Below, in pieces: positions 1 through 7,652 of a stretch of DNA of 64,000 nucleotides. The notes under the pieces were generated by a model that saw only the letters and a program-made list of their open reading frames with translations, was not told the origin of the DNA and did not search any database. Source of the DNA: CAVVEQ01 sp963802095 (GTDB lineage: Bacteria > Chloroflexota > Anaerolineae > Anaerolineales > Anaerolineaceae); assembly GCA_963802095.1 (NCBI GenBank), contig CAWDHI010000001.1, positions 124,001-188,000 on the forward strand, in the 5' to 3' direction. Both the position numbers and the translations under genes were made by a program. Each line of letters begins with the position of its first letter. Position 1 is the stretch's first letter.

Positions 1-558
1 CGCTCCCGGGCTACCATTTGCGGAAATATCTGCAATGCTTCTCCTGCTGGAGATACGATCGGAGCTTCCCTGGTCATGAATGGCGTTCTGATCGTTCATG
101 GCGTGGGCGGCTTCCGGCAGGAATCGATTTCAAAATTCTTTCTCGGACCGGGAAAAACTGTTCTGATACCAGGTGATATTGTTTCTGCCATCAATTTCCC
201 GATCCTTCCTGCGAAATCTGCTGGGAAATACCGCAAACTCGGTCGCAATACCTTGAGCGATCTTTCAATCGTGGGTGTGACGGTTTTCGGGTATCCGGAT
301 ACGAGTACAGCATCTGGTTTTCGATTCAAGCTGGCGCTCGCTTCGGTTGCCCCTGTGCCCTTCGTCCCGGTTAAAGCCGAGGAGATTCTTGCAGGTAAAT
401 CGATCTCTTCAGAATCCATCCTTTCAGCCGCTGAAGCAGCCATGGATTCTGTAACACCCATTGATGACATTCGTGGTTCCGCCAGGTATCGAAAACTCAT
501 GGTGCGGAACCTTGTGAATGAAACCGTGACTGAAGTATGGAAACAACTCACCCGGTAA
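1..558 (+). CDS. Molybdenum hydroxylase FAD-binding subunit, C-terminal part (CoxM/XdhB-like)
   Basis: The reading frame is open from base 1, so the true start lies outside the window. The first residues, ATICGNICNASPAGD followed by a Gly-rich stretch, are the FAD-binding signature of the medium subunit of xanthine dehydrogenase/CO dehydrogenase-type enzymes. The tail (about 185 residues seen) is the CO-dehydrogenase flavoprotein C-terminal domain. The subunit passes electrons from the 2Fe-2S subunit to FAD and an acceptor. It is followed 44 bases later by the 2Fe-2S subunit and then the Mo subunit, the usual operon order. An ATG at 76 is internal, not the start. Confidence 0.9.
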   Translation, partial: RSRATICGNICNASPAGDTIGASLVMNGVLIVHGVGGFRQESISKFFLGPGKTVLIPGDIVSAINFPILPAKSAGKYRKLGRNTLSDLSIVGVTVFGYPDTSTASGFRFKLALASVAPVPFVPVKAEEILAGKSISSESILSAAEAAMDSVTPIDDIRGSARYRKLMVRNLVNETVTEVWKQLTR

Positions 559-602
559 GACAATATTAATAACCGATCCTTGAACTGATTTTGGAGGAAT
601 TC

Positions 603-1076
603 ATGGCATATCACCGAATTGTACTAACTGTAAATGGAACCAAGGAGCAGGTGGATGTTCCCTCGAACATGACCCTGTTGCGGATGATAAGAGAGAAACT
701 GGCACTCACCGGTACCAAGAACGGCTGCGCTGCCGGGGAATGCGGTGCCTGCACAGTCATGATGAACGGAGAACCGGTAAATAGCTGCATGGTGCTGGCC
801 GCGGAATGCGATGGGGCTGAGATCGTTACTGTGGAAGGACTTGCCACTGACCGTCAATTGGATCCCATTCAGACGATGATGATGGAAACCGGCGGTGTTC
901 AATGTGGTTTCTGCACCCCCGGCATCCTGATCACCGCCCGGGCACTTTTGGACCGGAACCCGAACCCCACCGAGTCTGAGATTCGTGAGGCGTTGGTGGG
1001 CAACCTGTGCCGCTGCACGGGTTATTTCCGGATCATCGACGCGGTCAAAAAAGCCGCGCACGCGGAAGCGAGGTAA
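603..1076 (+). CDS. Molybdenum hydroxylase 2Fe-2S subunit (CoxS/XdhC-like)
   Basis: A protein of 157 residues, the usual family length. Cys42, Cys47, Cys50 and Cys62 form the plant-type 2Fe-2S site (CAAGECGAC then Cys). Cys101, Cys104, Cys136 and Cys138 (CGFC and CRC) form the second 2Fe-2S site of the helical domain. It relays electrons from the molybdopterin centre to the flavin. The ATG at 603 is chosen because GGAGG lies five bases upstream. An in-frame TTG at 591 would overlap that ribosome binding site. The stop is two bases before the Mo-subunit start, so translation is probably coupled. Confidence 0.95.
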   Translation: MAYHRIVLTVNGTKEQVDVPSNMTLLRMIREKLALTGTKNGCAAGECGACTVMMNGEPVNSCMVLAAECDGAEIVTVEGLATDRQLDPIQTMMMETGGVQCGFCTPGILITARALLDRNPNPTESEIREALVGNLCRCTGYFRIIDAVKKAAHAEAR

Positions 1077-1078
1077 AC

Positions 1079-3433
1079 ATGGTAACCAAGACTTCTGACA
1101 ACCCTATTGCCCCCGTTGGTGAAAGCGTCACCCGCCTGGATGCGCGCGCCAAGGTTACCGGCAGCGCGACCTACGCGGACGACTTCCAGTTCGGCCCGAA
1201 CCTTCTGCACGCGCGGGCGGTACGCAGCCCGCACCCGATGGCGCTGATCAAAAAGGTGGATACCAGCGAAGCCGAAGCCATGCCTGGCGTGAAAGGCATC
1301 GTCACCGGCAAAGATTTCGACGGCATGCTTGGCCTTTACCTGACGGACCGCTACATTCTCTGCCGCGACCGCGTTCGATATGTGGGGGATGCGTTGGCGG
1401 TGGTGGCTGCGGAGACGGTTGAGATCGCTGAAGAAGCAGTGAAGAAGATCAAAGTGGAATACGAAGTACTCCCGCCAGTGCTTGATCCAGAAGAAGGGAT
1501 CAAACCTGGTGCCACGGTAGTTCACCCGGACCTGGGCAACTATGCCTACCCGAATTTCATCTTCCCCGAAGCGGGAACGAATATTGCCAACCGCTTTAAA
1601 GTCCGGAAGGGCGATGTGGATGAAGGCTTTAAAAAATGCGCTGCCATCGTGGAACGAAAATACAAGGTGCCGCATATCCAGCACGTTCCCATCGAGCCGC
1701 ATGTCTCGGTGGCAAAATGGGATGAAGATGGGCATATCACCCTCTGGACCAGCTCGCAGTCACCTTTCGCGCAACGCAACTTGATCGCCAAAGCGCTGCA
1801 TGTTTCCCAGGGTTCTGTGGAAGTGATCGCCCCGTACGTTGGCGGTGGTTTCGGAGCCAAAGCAGGCGTCAGTATGGAATCTCTGGCGGTGGTGGTTTCC
1901 AGCAAGACCAAGGGCCGTCCCGTGAAACTGGTGCTGACCCGCGAGGAGGAATTCCACGCAGCGTTCTGCCGTCAAGGCCTTGTTGCCCATTACAAGATGG
2001 GCTGCGATAAGGACGGCAACTTGATCGCTGTTGATAACAAATACTACTGGGATGCAGGTGCTTATACAGAATACGGTGTAAATATCACCCGCGCCAGCGG
2101 CTACTCCAGCACTGGTCCGTACCGGGTGCCGAATGTGCGCGTGGATAGCTTGTGTGTTTATACCAACCATCCAGTGGGCGGACCGATGCGCGGATTCGGC
2201 ATGCCCGAAATCCATGTGGGTCTCGAGCAATGCGTGGACGACCTCGCGCACGAAATTGGTATGGATCCCTACGAGTTCCGTAAGAAGAATTGCGTCAAAG
2301 ACGGGGATATCATCGTCACTGGTATGAAGATGCACCCGACCGGTTTATCGAAATGTATCGACGAGGTAGCCAAAGCGATAGAGTGGGGCAAAAAGGAACA
2401 GCCCACCGGACCCAACAAACGCCGAGGTAAAGGGATGGCCATCATGTGGAAGGCACCCGCCATGCCCCCCAACCCGGGCTCCAGCGCTGAGGTGAAATTC
2501 AACGAGGATGGCACCGTGGATGTTGCCATCGGTGGGCAGGAACTTGGACAGGGTACCTTCACGGTCATGGCCCAGATGGTCGCCTCAGCCCTGGGGATCC
2601 CCTACGAATGGGTACGCATCTCTACCCCTATCGATACCAAATTCAGCCCTTATGAATGGCAGACGGTCGCATCACGCCTGACTTGGTCGATGGGCAACGC
2701 TGTTCGACTGGCAGCTTTGGATGCCCGCAAGCAGATCATCGACCTGGTCTCCAAAGCCTGGAATGAGGACCCGGACAACCTGGATATTCGCAACGGGGTG
2801 GTCGTTTCCTATAAGACCGAAGAAACCCTGCCGCTTAAGGATATCGTTATCTATGGTATCCCAAAAGAGAACTACAACGGTTGGATGGGTGGTCCGGTTG
2901 TTGGACGGGGAAGCTTTATGCCTACTTACGTAACCGGGCTGGATAAGGATACTGGCCAGGGTGAACGCGCCGTGGTGCACTATACTACCGGCTGCCAGGC
3001 AGTCGACCTGGAAGTGGACCTGGAAACAGGCAAGCTGGATATTATCAAAGCCGTTAGTGCCTTCGATGTGGGCAAGGCCATCAACCCGGAGATGGTGAAG
3101 GGTCAGATGGAAGGTGGGTTCGTGATGGGAATGTCCACCGGGTATTTCGAGGCGATGCGTTTGAAGGGGGGCGTGATGCAGAACCCCAGTTTTGTGGATT
3201 ACCGCATTGCCACCAGTACGGATATCCCCCTGAAGGTGGAATCCATCATCGTTGAGGTAGCGCAGGATGACGGACCCTGGGGTGCGCGCGGAATCGGCGA
3301 ACACTCCATGGTTCCCACCGTACCAGCCATCGCAAACGCGATATACGATGCCATTAAGATTCGCGTGGGCGATCCACCTTTCAGCGCCGAGAAAGTCTAC
3401 CTCGCCATGGTAGATGCGGGGATCGTCAAATAA
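1079..3433 (+). CDS. Molybdenum hydroxylase molybdopterin-binding subunit
   Basis: A protein of 784 residues with the aldehyde oxidase/xanthine dehydrogenase a/b hammerhead domain (about 15-130) and then the Mo-binding domains. Visible motifs are YVGGGFGAK near residue 253, MRGFGMPE, GQELGQGT and a C-terminal GARGIGE whose Glu (about 741) is the expected catalytic base. The enzyme hydroxylates an aromatic N-heterocycle, aldehyde or related carbon centre. The substrate cannot be read from the sequence. The CODH-type AYxCSFR loop is not seen, so CO is unlikely. The start at 1079 lies just after GAGG and two bases after the previous stop. Confidence 0.93.
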   Translation: MVTKTSDNPIAPVGESVTRLDARAKVTGSATYADDFQFGPNLLHARAVRSPHPMALIKKVDTSEAEAMPGVKGIVTGKDFDGMLGLYLTDRYILCRDRVRYVGDALAVVAAETVEIAEEAVKKIKVEYEVLPPVLDPEEGIKPGATVVHPDLGNYAYPNFIFPEAGTNIANRFKVRKGDVDEGFKKCAAIVERKYKVPHIQHVPIEPHVSVAKWDEDGHITLWTSSQSPFAQRNLIAKALHVSQGSVEVIAPYVGGGFGAKAGVSMESLAVVVSSKTKGRPVKLVLTREEEFHAAFCRQGLVAHYKMGCDKDGNLIAVDNKYYWDAGAYTEYGVNITRASGYSSTGPYRVPNVRVDSLCVYTNHPVGGPMRGFGMPEIHVGLEQCVDDLAHEIGMDPYEFRKKNCVKDGDIIVTGMKMHPTGLSKCIDEVAKAIEWGKKEQPTGPNKRRGKGMAIMWKAPAMPPNPGSSAEVKFNEDGTVDVAIGGQELGQGTFTVMAQMVASALGIPYEWVRISTPIDTKFSPYEWQTVASRLTWSMGNAVRLAALDARKQIIDLVSKAWNEDPDNLDIRNGVVVSYKTEETLPLKDIVIYGIPKENYNGWMGGPVVGRGSFMPTYVTGLDKDTGQGERAVVHYTTGCQAVDLEVDLETGKLDIIKAVSAFDVGKAINPEMVKGQMEGGFVMGMSTGYFEAMRLKGGVMQNPSFVDYRIATSTDIPLKVESIIVEVAQDDGPWGARGIGEHSMVPTVPAIANAIYDAIKIRVGDPPFSAEKVYLAMVDAGIVK

Positions 3434-3440
3434 TTTATAT

Positions 3441-3478
3441 AGCCTGTGCAGGTGATTTCTGCACAGGCTGGTTTTTTT
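3441..3478 (+). terminator. Rho-independent terminator after the molybdenum hydroxylase operon
   Basis: A perfect 11-bp stem (AGCCTGTGCAG / CTGCACAGGCT) with a 7-base loop is followed by GG and seven T residues. It ends the hydroxylase transcript, so the cyclase-family gene at 3632 needs its own promoter. A TATACT at 3572-3577 is a weak candidate without a good -35. Confidence 0.9.
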
Positions 3479-3631
3479 GTGCAACTCTGGTATGACAAAC
3501 GGGTTAAAGGAACTGAACAACATCACTTGAATTGTCAGACACATTTTCTTAAACTGGCAATGCAAGATGGATATACTCATCAAGAAAAAAAATGAATTAA
3601 TCCCAAAATTCAAGGAAAAGGAGAAAATTCT

Positions 3632-4513
3632 ATGAAACTGATCGACTTGACCATCCCCCTCGGTGTGGCAACCCCGGCCTGGCCGACTTACGAGCCTTTG
3701 CAGGTGAAATACTTTAAGCGCCTAGCACCCAATGGTGCCAATGGGCAATTATTGACCCATTCAAACCATCTTGGTACCCACCTGGATGGCGAGATCCATT
3801 TCTACACCGCTGGCAAGGATATCGCCGAGTTGGAAATGGATTACCTGGTGCACGATGCCGCCATTGTTGACCTGAGCGACGTCTGTGGGGATTATGACGT
3901 TTACACCAGTAAGATGATCGAGGACCGCGTTGAAGTGAAGCAGGGAGATATCCTGGTCATTCACACCGGTTACCACCATTTTGGCTGGGATCAACCCACT
4001 GCTGACGAAATCCGTTACATGGTGAAGCATCCAGGTCCTGACCAGGAATTCGCAGACTGGGCTAAGAAGAAAAAACTGCGCTGGATCGCGGTGGATTGTG
4101 GTTCTGCCGACCATCCCATGAACACCATCATCCAACAGTGGATGCCCCGCCAGGCCAAGCAGGCGGAAAAGGTGTTCATGAAAAAATTCGGAAAAACCTT
4201 GGGCGAGTTTTTTGATGATACCAAATACCAGCTAATGCATATCGATTTATTTCCGGAATCGATTATCCATGCGGAATGTTTCGGTGGGGATATTGATCTG
4301 CTGGTCAACCGCCGGGTACAGGTTGGGTTCTTCCCCTGGCGTTTTGTCGGCGGCGAATCCTGCATCGGCCGCGCAGTGGCCTTTGTGGATGATAAGGAAT
4401 ATGACGACCTGATGAATAAGAAAGAAAAAATGCCCAAGACGAAATTCGGGGATGCCTACGATCCCAAACACGTCGAAAGTTTGAATAAATTATCCAAAGC
4501 CAACCTGGCTTAA
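3632..4513 (+). CDS. Cyclase-family metal-dependent hydrolase (kynurenine formamidase/isatin hydrolase-like)
   Basis: A protein of 293 residues starting MKLIDLTIPL. It has the metal-binding motif of the cyclase family, HLGTHLD followed by a further His: His46, His50, Asp52 and His56. Family members hydrolyse cyclic or formyl amides such as N-formylkynurenine or isatin. The protein is longer than the usual 210-260 residues, with extra sequence after about residue 150. AGGAG precedes the ATG. It stands between the molybdenum hydroxylase and a GNAT-like gene on the same strand, which suggests ring opening of a hydroxylated heterocycle. That role is inferred. Confidence 0.8.
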   Translation: MKLIDLTIPLGVATPAWPTYEPLQVKYFKRLAPNGANGQLLTHSNHLGTHLDGEIHFYTAGKDIAELEMDYLVHDAAIVDLSDVCGDYDVYTSKMIEDRVEVKQGDILVIHTGYHHFGWDQPTADEIRYMVKHPGPDQEFADWAKKKKLRWIAVDCGSADHPMNTIIQQWMPRQAKQAEKVFMKKFGKTLGEFFDDTKYQLMHIDLFPESIIHAECFGGDIDLLVNRRVQVGFFPWRFVGGESCIGRAVAFVDDKEYDDLMNKKEKMPKTKFGDAYDPKHVESLNKLSKANLA

Positions 4514-4537
4514 TCAAAATTTCAGGAGATTAATAAA

Positions 4538-5263
4538 ATGAAGTTCGATCTACCAACCAAAGCATCGCAGGAAACACTGGAAATCGATGCCCGCGAAGTG
4601 GAAGCCATGCTGCAGGGTCCTTCCCTCAAACTCAAACCCTTCCCCGGTGCAATGATCCCCCTGAAGGATGGGAAGACACTCTATATCCGGGAAGCGAGAA
4701 TGGAAGAAGTGCCCATGATGCTGGCCTACCTCAAGCGCTTTTTGGATGTGGACCACGATTTTTATGATATCGTTGGCGCTCGTGTTTATTCGGAAGTTTT
4801 AGGCTGGTACCGCAAACGCCTGAAAGATCCCTACACCCTGGTGGGTTTGATCGATGGGCTTTGGGCGGGTTTCGCAAATGGCCGCCTCTTCAACGAAGAT
4901 ATCAACATCTCCCTGCACACCATGGCGCTGGTTCGCGGCGGCCGCATTGGTGCTGCCATGTATTACGCCAAAGCCTATTACGGTTTTGAGATCCTTGGAA
5001 ACAAGGAATGGTGGGCGACCTACGAAAGTTACAACGGATGGTTGCGCTGGGGTCTGGGTATGGCACAGCCTTCATATCCCTGGCCAGATCAGCAGCATGA
5101 GCTGGGTGGTGCCAAGATCTATTACATCACCAAGAAATACTGGGATTCCACGGTGAAGGATTATGTCCGCCAGATGGTGGGTTCTGATCTTGACTTTAAA
5201 GTCCCAGCGGAAGTCGTGAAGGCCAACGAGGTCATGCGCGCTCCGGATGATATTCTTGTCTAG
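4538..5263 (+). CDS. Unrecognised protein, possibly GNAT-like
   Basis: A protein of 241 residues with no signal peptide or membrane segment. Residues about 45-125 (YIREARMEEVPMML onward, then a GLIDGLWAGFANGRL strand) look like the start of a GNAT acetyltransferase fold, and a Gly-rich loop follows near residue 130. The canonical RxxGxG/A acetyl-CoA loop is not clear. The second half is rich in Trp and Tyr. The gene is 24 bases after the cyclase-family gene, with AGGAG before the start, so the two are probably cotranscribed. Function unknown. The stop TAG is followed by an A7 tract that begins the interrupted terminator. Confidence 0.7.
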   Translation: MKFDLPTKASQETLEIDAREVEAMLQGPSLKLKPFPGAMIPLKDGKTLYIREARMEEVPMMLAYLKRFLDVDHDFYDIVGARVYSEVLGWYRKRLKDPYTLVGLIDGLWAGFANGRLFNEDINISLHTMALVRGGRIGAAMYYAKAYYGFEILGNKEWWATYESYNGWLRWGLGMAQPSYPWPDQQHELGGAKIYYITKKYWDSTVKDYVRQMVGSDLDFKVPAEVVKANEVMRAPDDILV

Positions 5264-5273
5264 TTAGAACAAC

Positions 5274-5290
5274 AAAAAAAGGTGTGGTTT
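5274..5290 (+). terminator. Left half of a bidirectional terminator split by the insertion element
   Basis: The A7 tract (5274-5280), GGTGTGG (5281-5287) and TTT (5288-5290) are the 5' arm and loop. The matching arm CCACGCC (6715-6721) and T7 tract (6722-6728) lie on the other side of the element. Joined with one copy of the GTTT duplication, they give A7-GGTGTGG-TTT-CCACGCC-T7, a 7-bp stem (one G-T pair) with a 3-base loop. It would serve both the plus gene ending at 5263 and the minus gene ending at 6727. Confidence 0.85.
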
Positions 5291-5319
5291 TGTAGTGCAC
5301 CCCAATTGTTAGACATGCA

Positions 5320-6126
5320 TTAAGGTGACAAAAAGGACTGAGTTCGGAACTTAACAGGGCTCAGTCCTTTTAGTTTAACCTTTATTCGGCGATTATTGTA
5401 ATAATCGACATAATCACCTAACTGACTAGTGAAGTGATCCAGGGAGGAGAACTTCTGATTGTGGAAGAACTCAGATTTTAGTATGCCAAAGAAGTTTTCC
5501 ATTACGCAATTATCATAGCAGTTACCTTTTCTAGACATGCTTTGTCTGATCCCTTTGTCTTTGAGCATTTTTTGGTAGGGTCGCATTTGGTAATGCCATC
5601 CCTGATCGGAGTGCAGTATCAATTCAGAATGGTCAGGGATTTTCTGGAAGGCATCCCTGAGCATTTCAGCAACTTGGTGAAAGCTTGGACTCTTGGAAAG
5701 GGAGTAACTGACAATCTCGCCATTGAAAAGGTCCATGATTGGCGAAAGGTAAAGCTTTTGCCCAAACAGCTTGAATTCTGTGATGTCTGTTGTCCATTTT
5801 GCATTGGGTCTTTCAGCTCTAAAGTTACGTTTCAAGAGGTTGGGGGCGATTTTTCCCACTTCACCTCGATAAGCATGATATCTCTTGGGTCGTAACTTAC
5901 AGGTGAGTTTTTCCTGCTTCATAAGCTTCATGACCAGCTTGTGATTGGTCTGAAACCCTCTGTGACGCAATTCAAGCGTTACCCGCCGATATCCATAACG
6001 GCCCTTATTCTCCAAGCATATTTTCAGGATCTCATCTCGTTCATCCTTGTGCTTTAGAGGCTCCGAGAGTCGTTTCAGGTGATAATAATAGCTGCTTCTG
6101 GGGACTTTCGCTATTATCAGAAGCAA
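5320..6126 (-). CDS. IS3-family transposase OrfB (DDE integrase domain)
   Basis: A protein of about 268 residues from a TTG. It has an HTH_21-like start (YYYHLKRL) and an rve integrase core. The catalytic triad is visible: Asp in WTTDITEF, Asp in LHSDQG and Glu in NCVMENFFG. The frame is open upstream of the TTG (KRERIAVISELRREYPLELL) and overlaps the end of orfA in the -1 frame. The protein is therefore probably made as an OrfAB fusion by -1 frameshifting, perhaps on the GAAAAG near the end of orfA. The slip site is inferred. No lesion is seen. Confidence 0.93.
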   Translation of the reverse strand: MLLIIAKVPRSSYYYHLKRLSEPLKHKDERDEILKICLENKGRYGYRRVTLELRHRGFQTNHKLVMKLMKQEKLTCKLRPKRYHAYRGEVGKIAPNLLKRNFRAERPNAKWTTDITEFKLFGQKLYLSPIMDLFNGEIVSYSLSKSPSFHQVAEMLRDAFQKIPDHSELILHSDQGWHYQMRPYQKMLKDKGIRQSMSRKGNCYDNCVMENFFGILKSEFFHNQKFSSLDHFTSQLGDYVDYYNNRRIKVKLKGLSPVKFRTQSFLSP

Positions 6127-6164
6127 TTCCAGTGGATATTCTCGCCTTAGCTCAGAGATAACAG

Positions 6165-6656
6165 CTATCCGTTCTCTCTTTCGCTCTTTTCCCGCTCTGC
6201 AACCAAGGCGTTCAATTTTTTTAGGTAAGCATTCTCTGCCTCAAGATATTGAATCCTATCCAGTAATTCTTCTTCCCTGGTCTTTGGCTGTTTAGGCTTT
6301 GGTATGCTTGGCTTTCTGCCCTTTTTCTTGTCCTTTAGTCCCTCTATGCCATTTTGCAAGTATCTTTGCTCCCACTGCCAGACTGTTGATGATCCACTTA
6401 TCCCTAATTGTATGCCCGCTTCCTGATAAGTAAGATTATTGTGATGCATATACATCAATACTTGGTATTTCTGCTCGGCCGTCAAGTGATATGCCCGATT
6501 CCCTAAACCACTTTCCCCATGCGCTTCCACCATCTGAACAATTCTACTCACTACCCTTTCACTCATTCCAAACTGTCTGGCTACCCTGGCGATACTCTCT
6601 CCTGCTTGTACTGCTTTGACCGCGGCTACTTTCTCTTCTAAACTGAATTTCGTCAT
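6165..6656 (-). CDS. IS3-family transposase OrfA (helix-turn-helix protein)
   Basis: A protein of about 163 residues. The N-terminal helix-turn-helix segments (AVKAVQAGESIARVARQFG and a second one near TYQEAGIQLG) bind the element ends. A Lys-rich linker is followed by a leucine-zipper-like C-terminus (ELLDRIQYLEAENAYLKKL). The ATG at 6656 (MTKFSLEEK) is chosen because a GGGGTG ribosome binding site precedes it. The longer frame from 6692 would begin inside the right inverted repeat. It is transcribed towards orfB. Confidence 0.92.
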   Translation of the reverse strand: MTKFSLEEKVAAVKAVQAGESIARVARQFGMSERVVSRIVQMVEAHGESGLGNRAYHLTAEQKYQVLMYMHHNNLTYQEAGIQLGISGSSTVWQWEQRYLQNGIEGLKDKKKGRKPSIPKPKQPKTREEELLDRIQYLEAENAYLKKLNALVAEREKSERENG

Positions 6657-6714
6657 AAAAACTGCACCCCTTTCGGTTGGTTTTTTGTCCAACTTTTGGG
6701 GTGCAGTTCAGTTT

Positions 6715-6728
6715 CCACGCCTTTTTTT
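6715..6728. terminator. Right half of the split bidirectional terminator
   Basis: CCACGCC (6715-6721) followed by T7 (6722-6728) is the 3' arm and U tract of the hairpin whose other arm is at 5281-5287. The stop codon of the minus-strand DUF2877 gene (TAA, 6727-6729) overlaps this tract. That gene has therefore lost an intact terminator and now reads into the element. Confidence 0.8.
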
Positions 6729-7599
6729 ATTTAATCGATAACGCCATTCCGCAGAAGGAGTCGATACCGGAAGAACTGCCGAAGGATCTAAGCAATTCGG
6801 CTGTTTCTGCAGGGGTTTTTTCTCCGGTGAATATGGAATCCAGAGATACGATCAACCGTTCATCTGCATCGCCGGAGACAGCAAGTTCGATCATGTTTGC
6901 GGAAAGCGTGGTGGTTTTCTGAATCGCAGTGGTGGACATCCTCGAATTTAGGGTTTCTAGAAGTTCAGGCTGCCACGCATGGGGATTCCAACGATTCATC
7001 GCTAACAGGAATCCGACCACCAGGTCATCACCCGAAGGAGTCAACCCGGAGCCTTCGCCGAGAAAACTTATTAGCTGGGCGACCAAATCCGTTAGGTTTT
7101 TATTATCCACGGCGTCGATAATGGAAATAAATCTTGGAAAGGTGAGATCATCCACTTTTCTCTCCACCCCGTTTTCCAGGATAGAACGAATAACAGAAAT
7201 GAATTCCGGGGGATTGGAGCGGGTCAATAACTCCCGGGTGATCCCATTCATGATCATTAACTGATCGGCTTTAGAATTATGACTCTGCGAGGGTGGTGGT
7301 GTTTGAAAAACCCGATCCAAGAGTATCCGGATGGTGAACTCCAAGGCGGGAAATTTCACACATTCCTCACCGAATGAAGTGCAGTCATTCAAAACTACAT
7401 CTTGGAGGAGCTCCGGGTAAGGATTCAAATTGATATTTTGCGGATTTATATATCGCTCTGAAGAAATAAAAACGACCCGACTGTTTTCCGTTTTGATGAA
7501 GATACCATGGGAGGTGTTACCAATCACGCTACCAGTTTGAGGTGTGATCGAGTCCTGGTAAGCCTGCGTTCCGCATTTACTGGCGAGTAATTCAGACAT
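6727..7599 (-). CDS. DUF2877 protein, AllH-like (oxamate carbamoyltransferase subunit family)
   Basis: A protein of 290 residues. The hallmark GLTPSGDDLVVGFLLAMNRW, about two thirds along, is the family signature of DUF2877, which includes AllH. In enterobacteria AllH works with AllF and AllG in oxamate carbamoyltransferase, the last steps of allantoin use. No AllF/FdrA or AllG homologue is in the window, so the exact reaction is unknown. It converges on the molybdenum hydroxylase cluster and would once have shared a bidirectional terminator with it. The stop overlaps the T tract of that terminator. Confidence 0.8.
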   Translation of the reverse strand: MSELLASKCGTQAYQDSITPQTGSVIGNTSHGIFIKTENSRVVFISSERYINPQNINLNPYPELLQDVVLNDCTSFGEECVKFPALEFTIRILLDRVFQTPPPSQSHNSKADQLMIMNGITRELLTRSNPPEFISVIRSILENGVERKVDDLTFPRFISIIDAVDNKNLTDLVAQLISFLGEGSGLTPSGDDLVVGFLLAMNRWNPHAWQPELLETLNSRMSTTAIQKTTTLSANMIELAVSGDADERLIVSLDSIFTGEKTPAETAELLRSFGSSSGIDSFCGMALSIK

Positions 7600-7618
7600 A
7601 TTTGATAATCACAAAATG

Positions 7619-7649
7619 AAAAAACCGGAGGATTAACTCCGGTTTTTTT
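7619..7649 (-). terminator. Terminator after the NBR1-Ig lipoprotein gene
   Basis: CCGGAG (7625-7630) and CTCCGG (7637-7642) form a 6-bp stem, extended by A6 on the left and T7 on the right, with loop GATTAA. It lies just past the stop of the minus-strand gene at 7653 and before the start of the DUF2877 gene. Confidence 0.85.
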
Positions 7650-7652
7650 ACG

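Larger units (their letters stand above)
5291..6710. mobile_element. IS3-family (IS150-type) insertion sequence, 1420 bp
   Basis: The ends are imperfect 25-bp inverted repeats. The left end is at 5291-5315 and the right end at 6686-6710. They share TG at the tip, TGCACCCCAA and GTT.GACA. They resemble the IS150 ends as I remember them. A perfect 4-bp direct repeat, GTTT, flanks the element (5287-5290 and 6711-6714). Two genes on the minus strand, orfA and orfB, are intact, with orfB in the -1 frame relative to orfA. Full-length ORFs, matched ends and a perfect duplication point to a recent insertion and a possibly active copy. Confidence 0.95.

Noticed and set aside
591..603. TTG at 591 as the start of the 2Fe-2S subunit
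   Set aside because: It overlaps the GGAGG that serves the ATG at 603, and family members begin at the later site.
2672..3613. A 313-codon minus-strand frame opposite the molybdenum hydroxylase gene
   Set aside because: It lies wholly antisense to a clear coding gene and its terminator, has no family features, and is a by-product of GC-rich codon bias.
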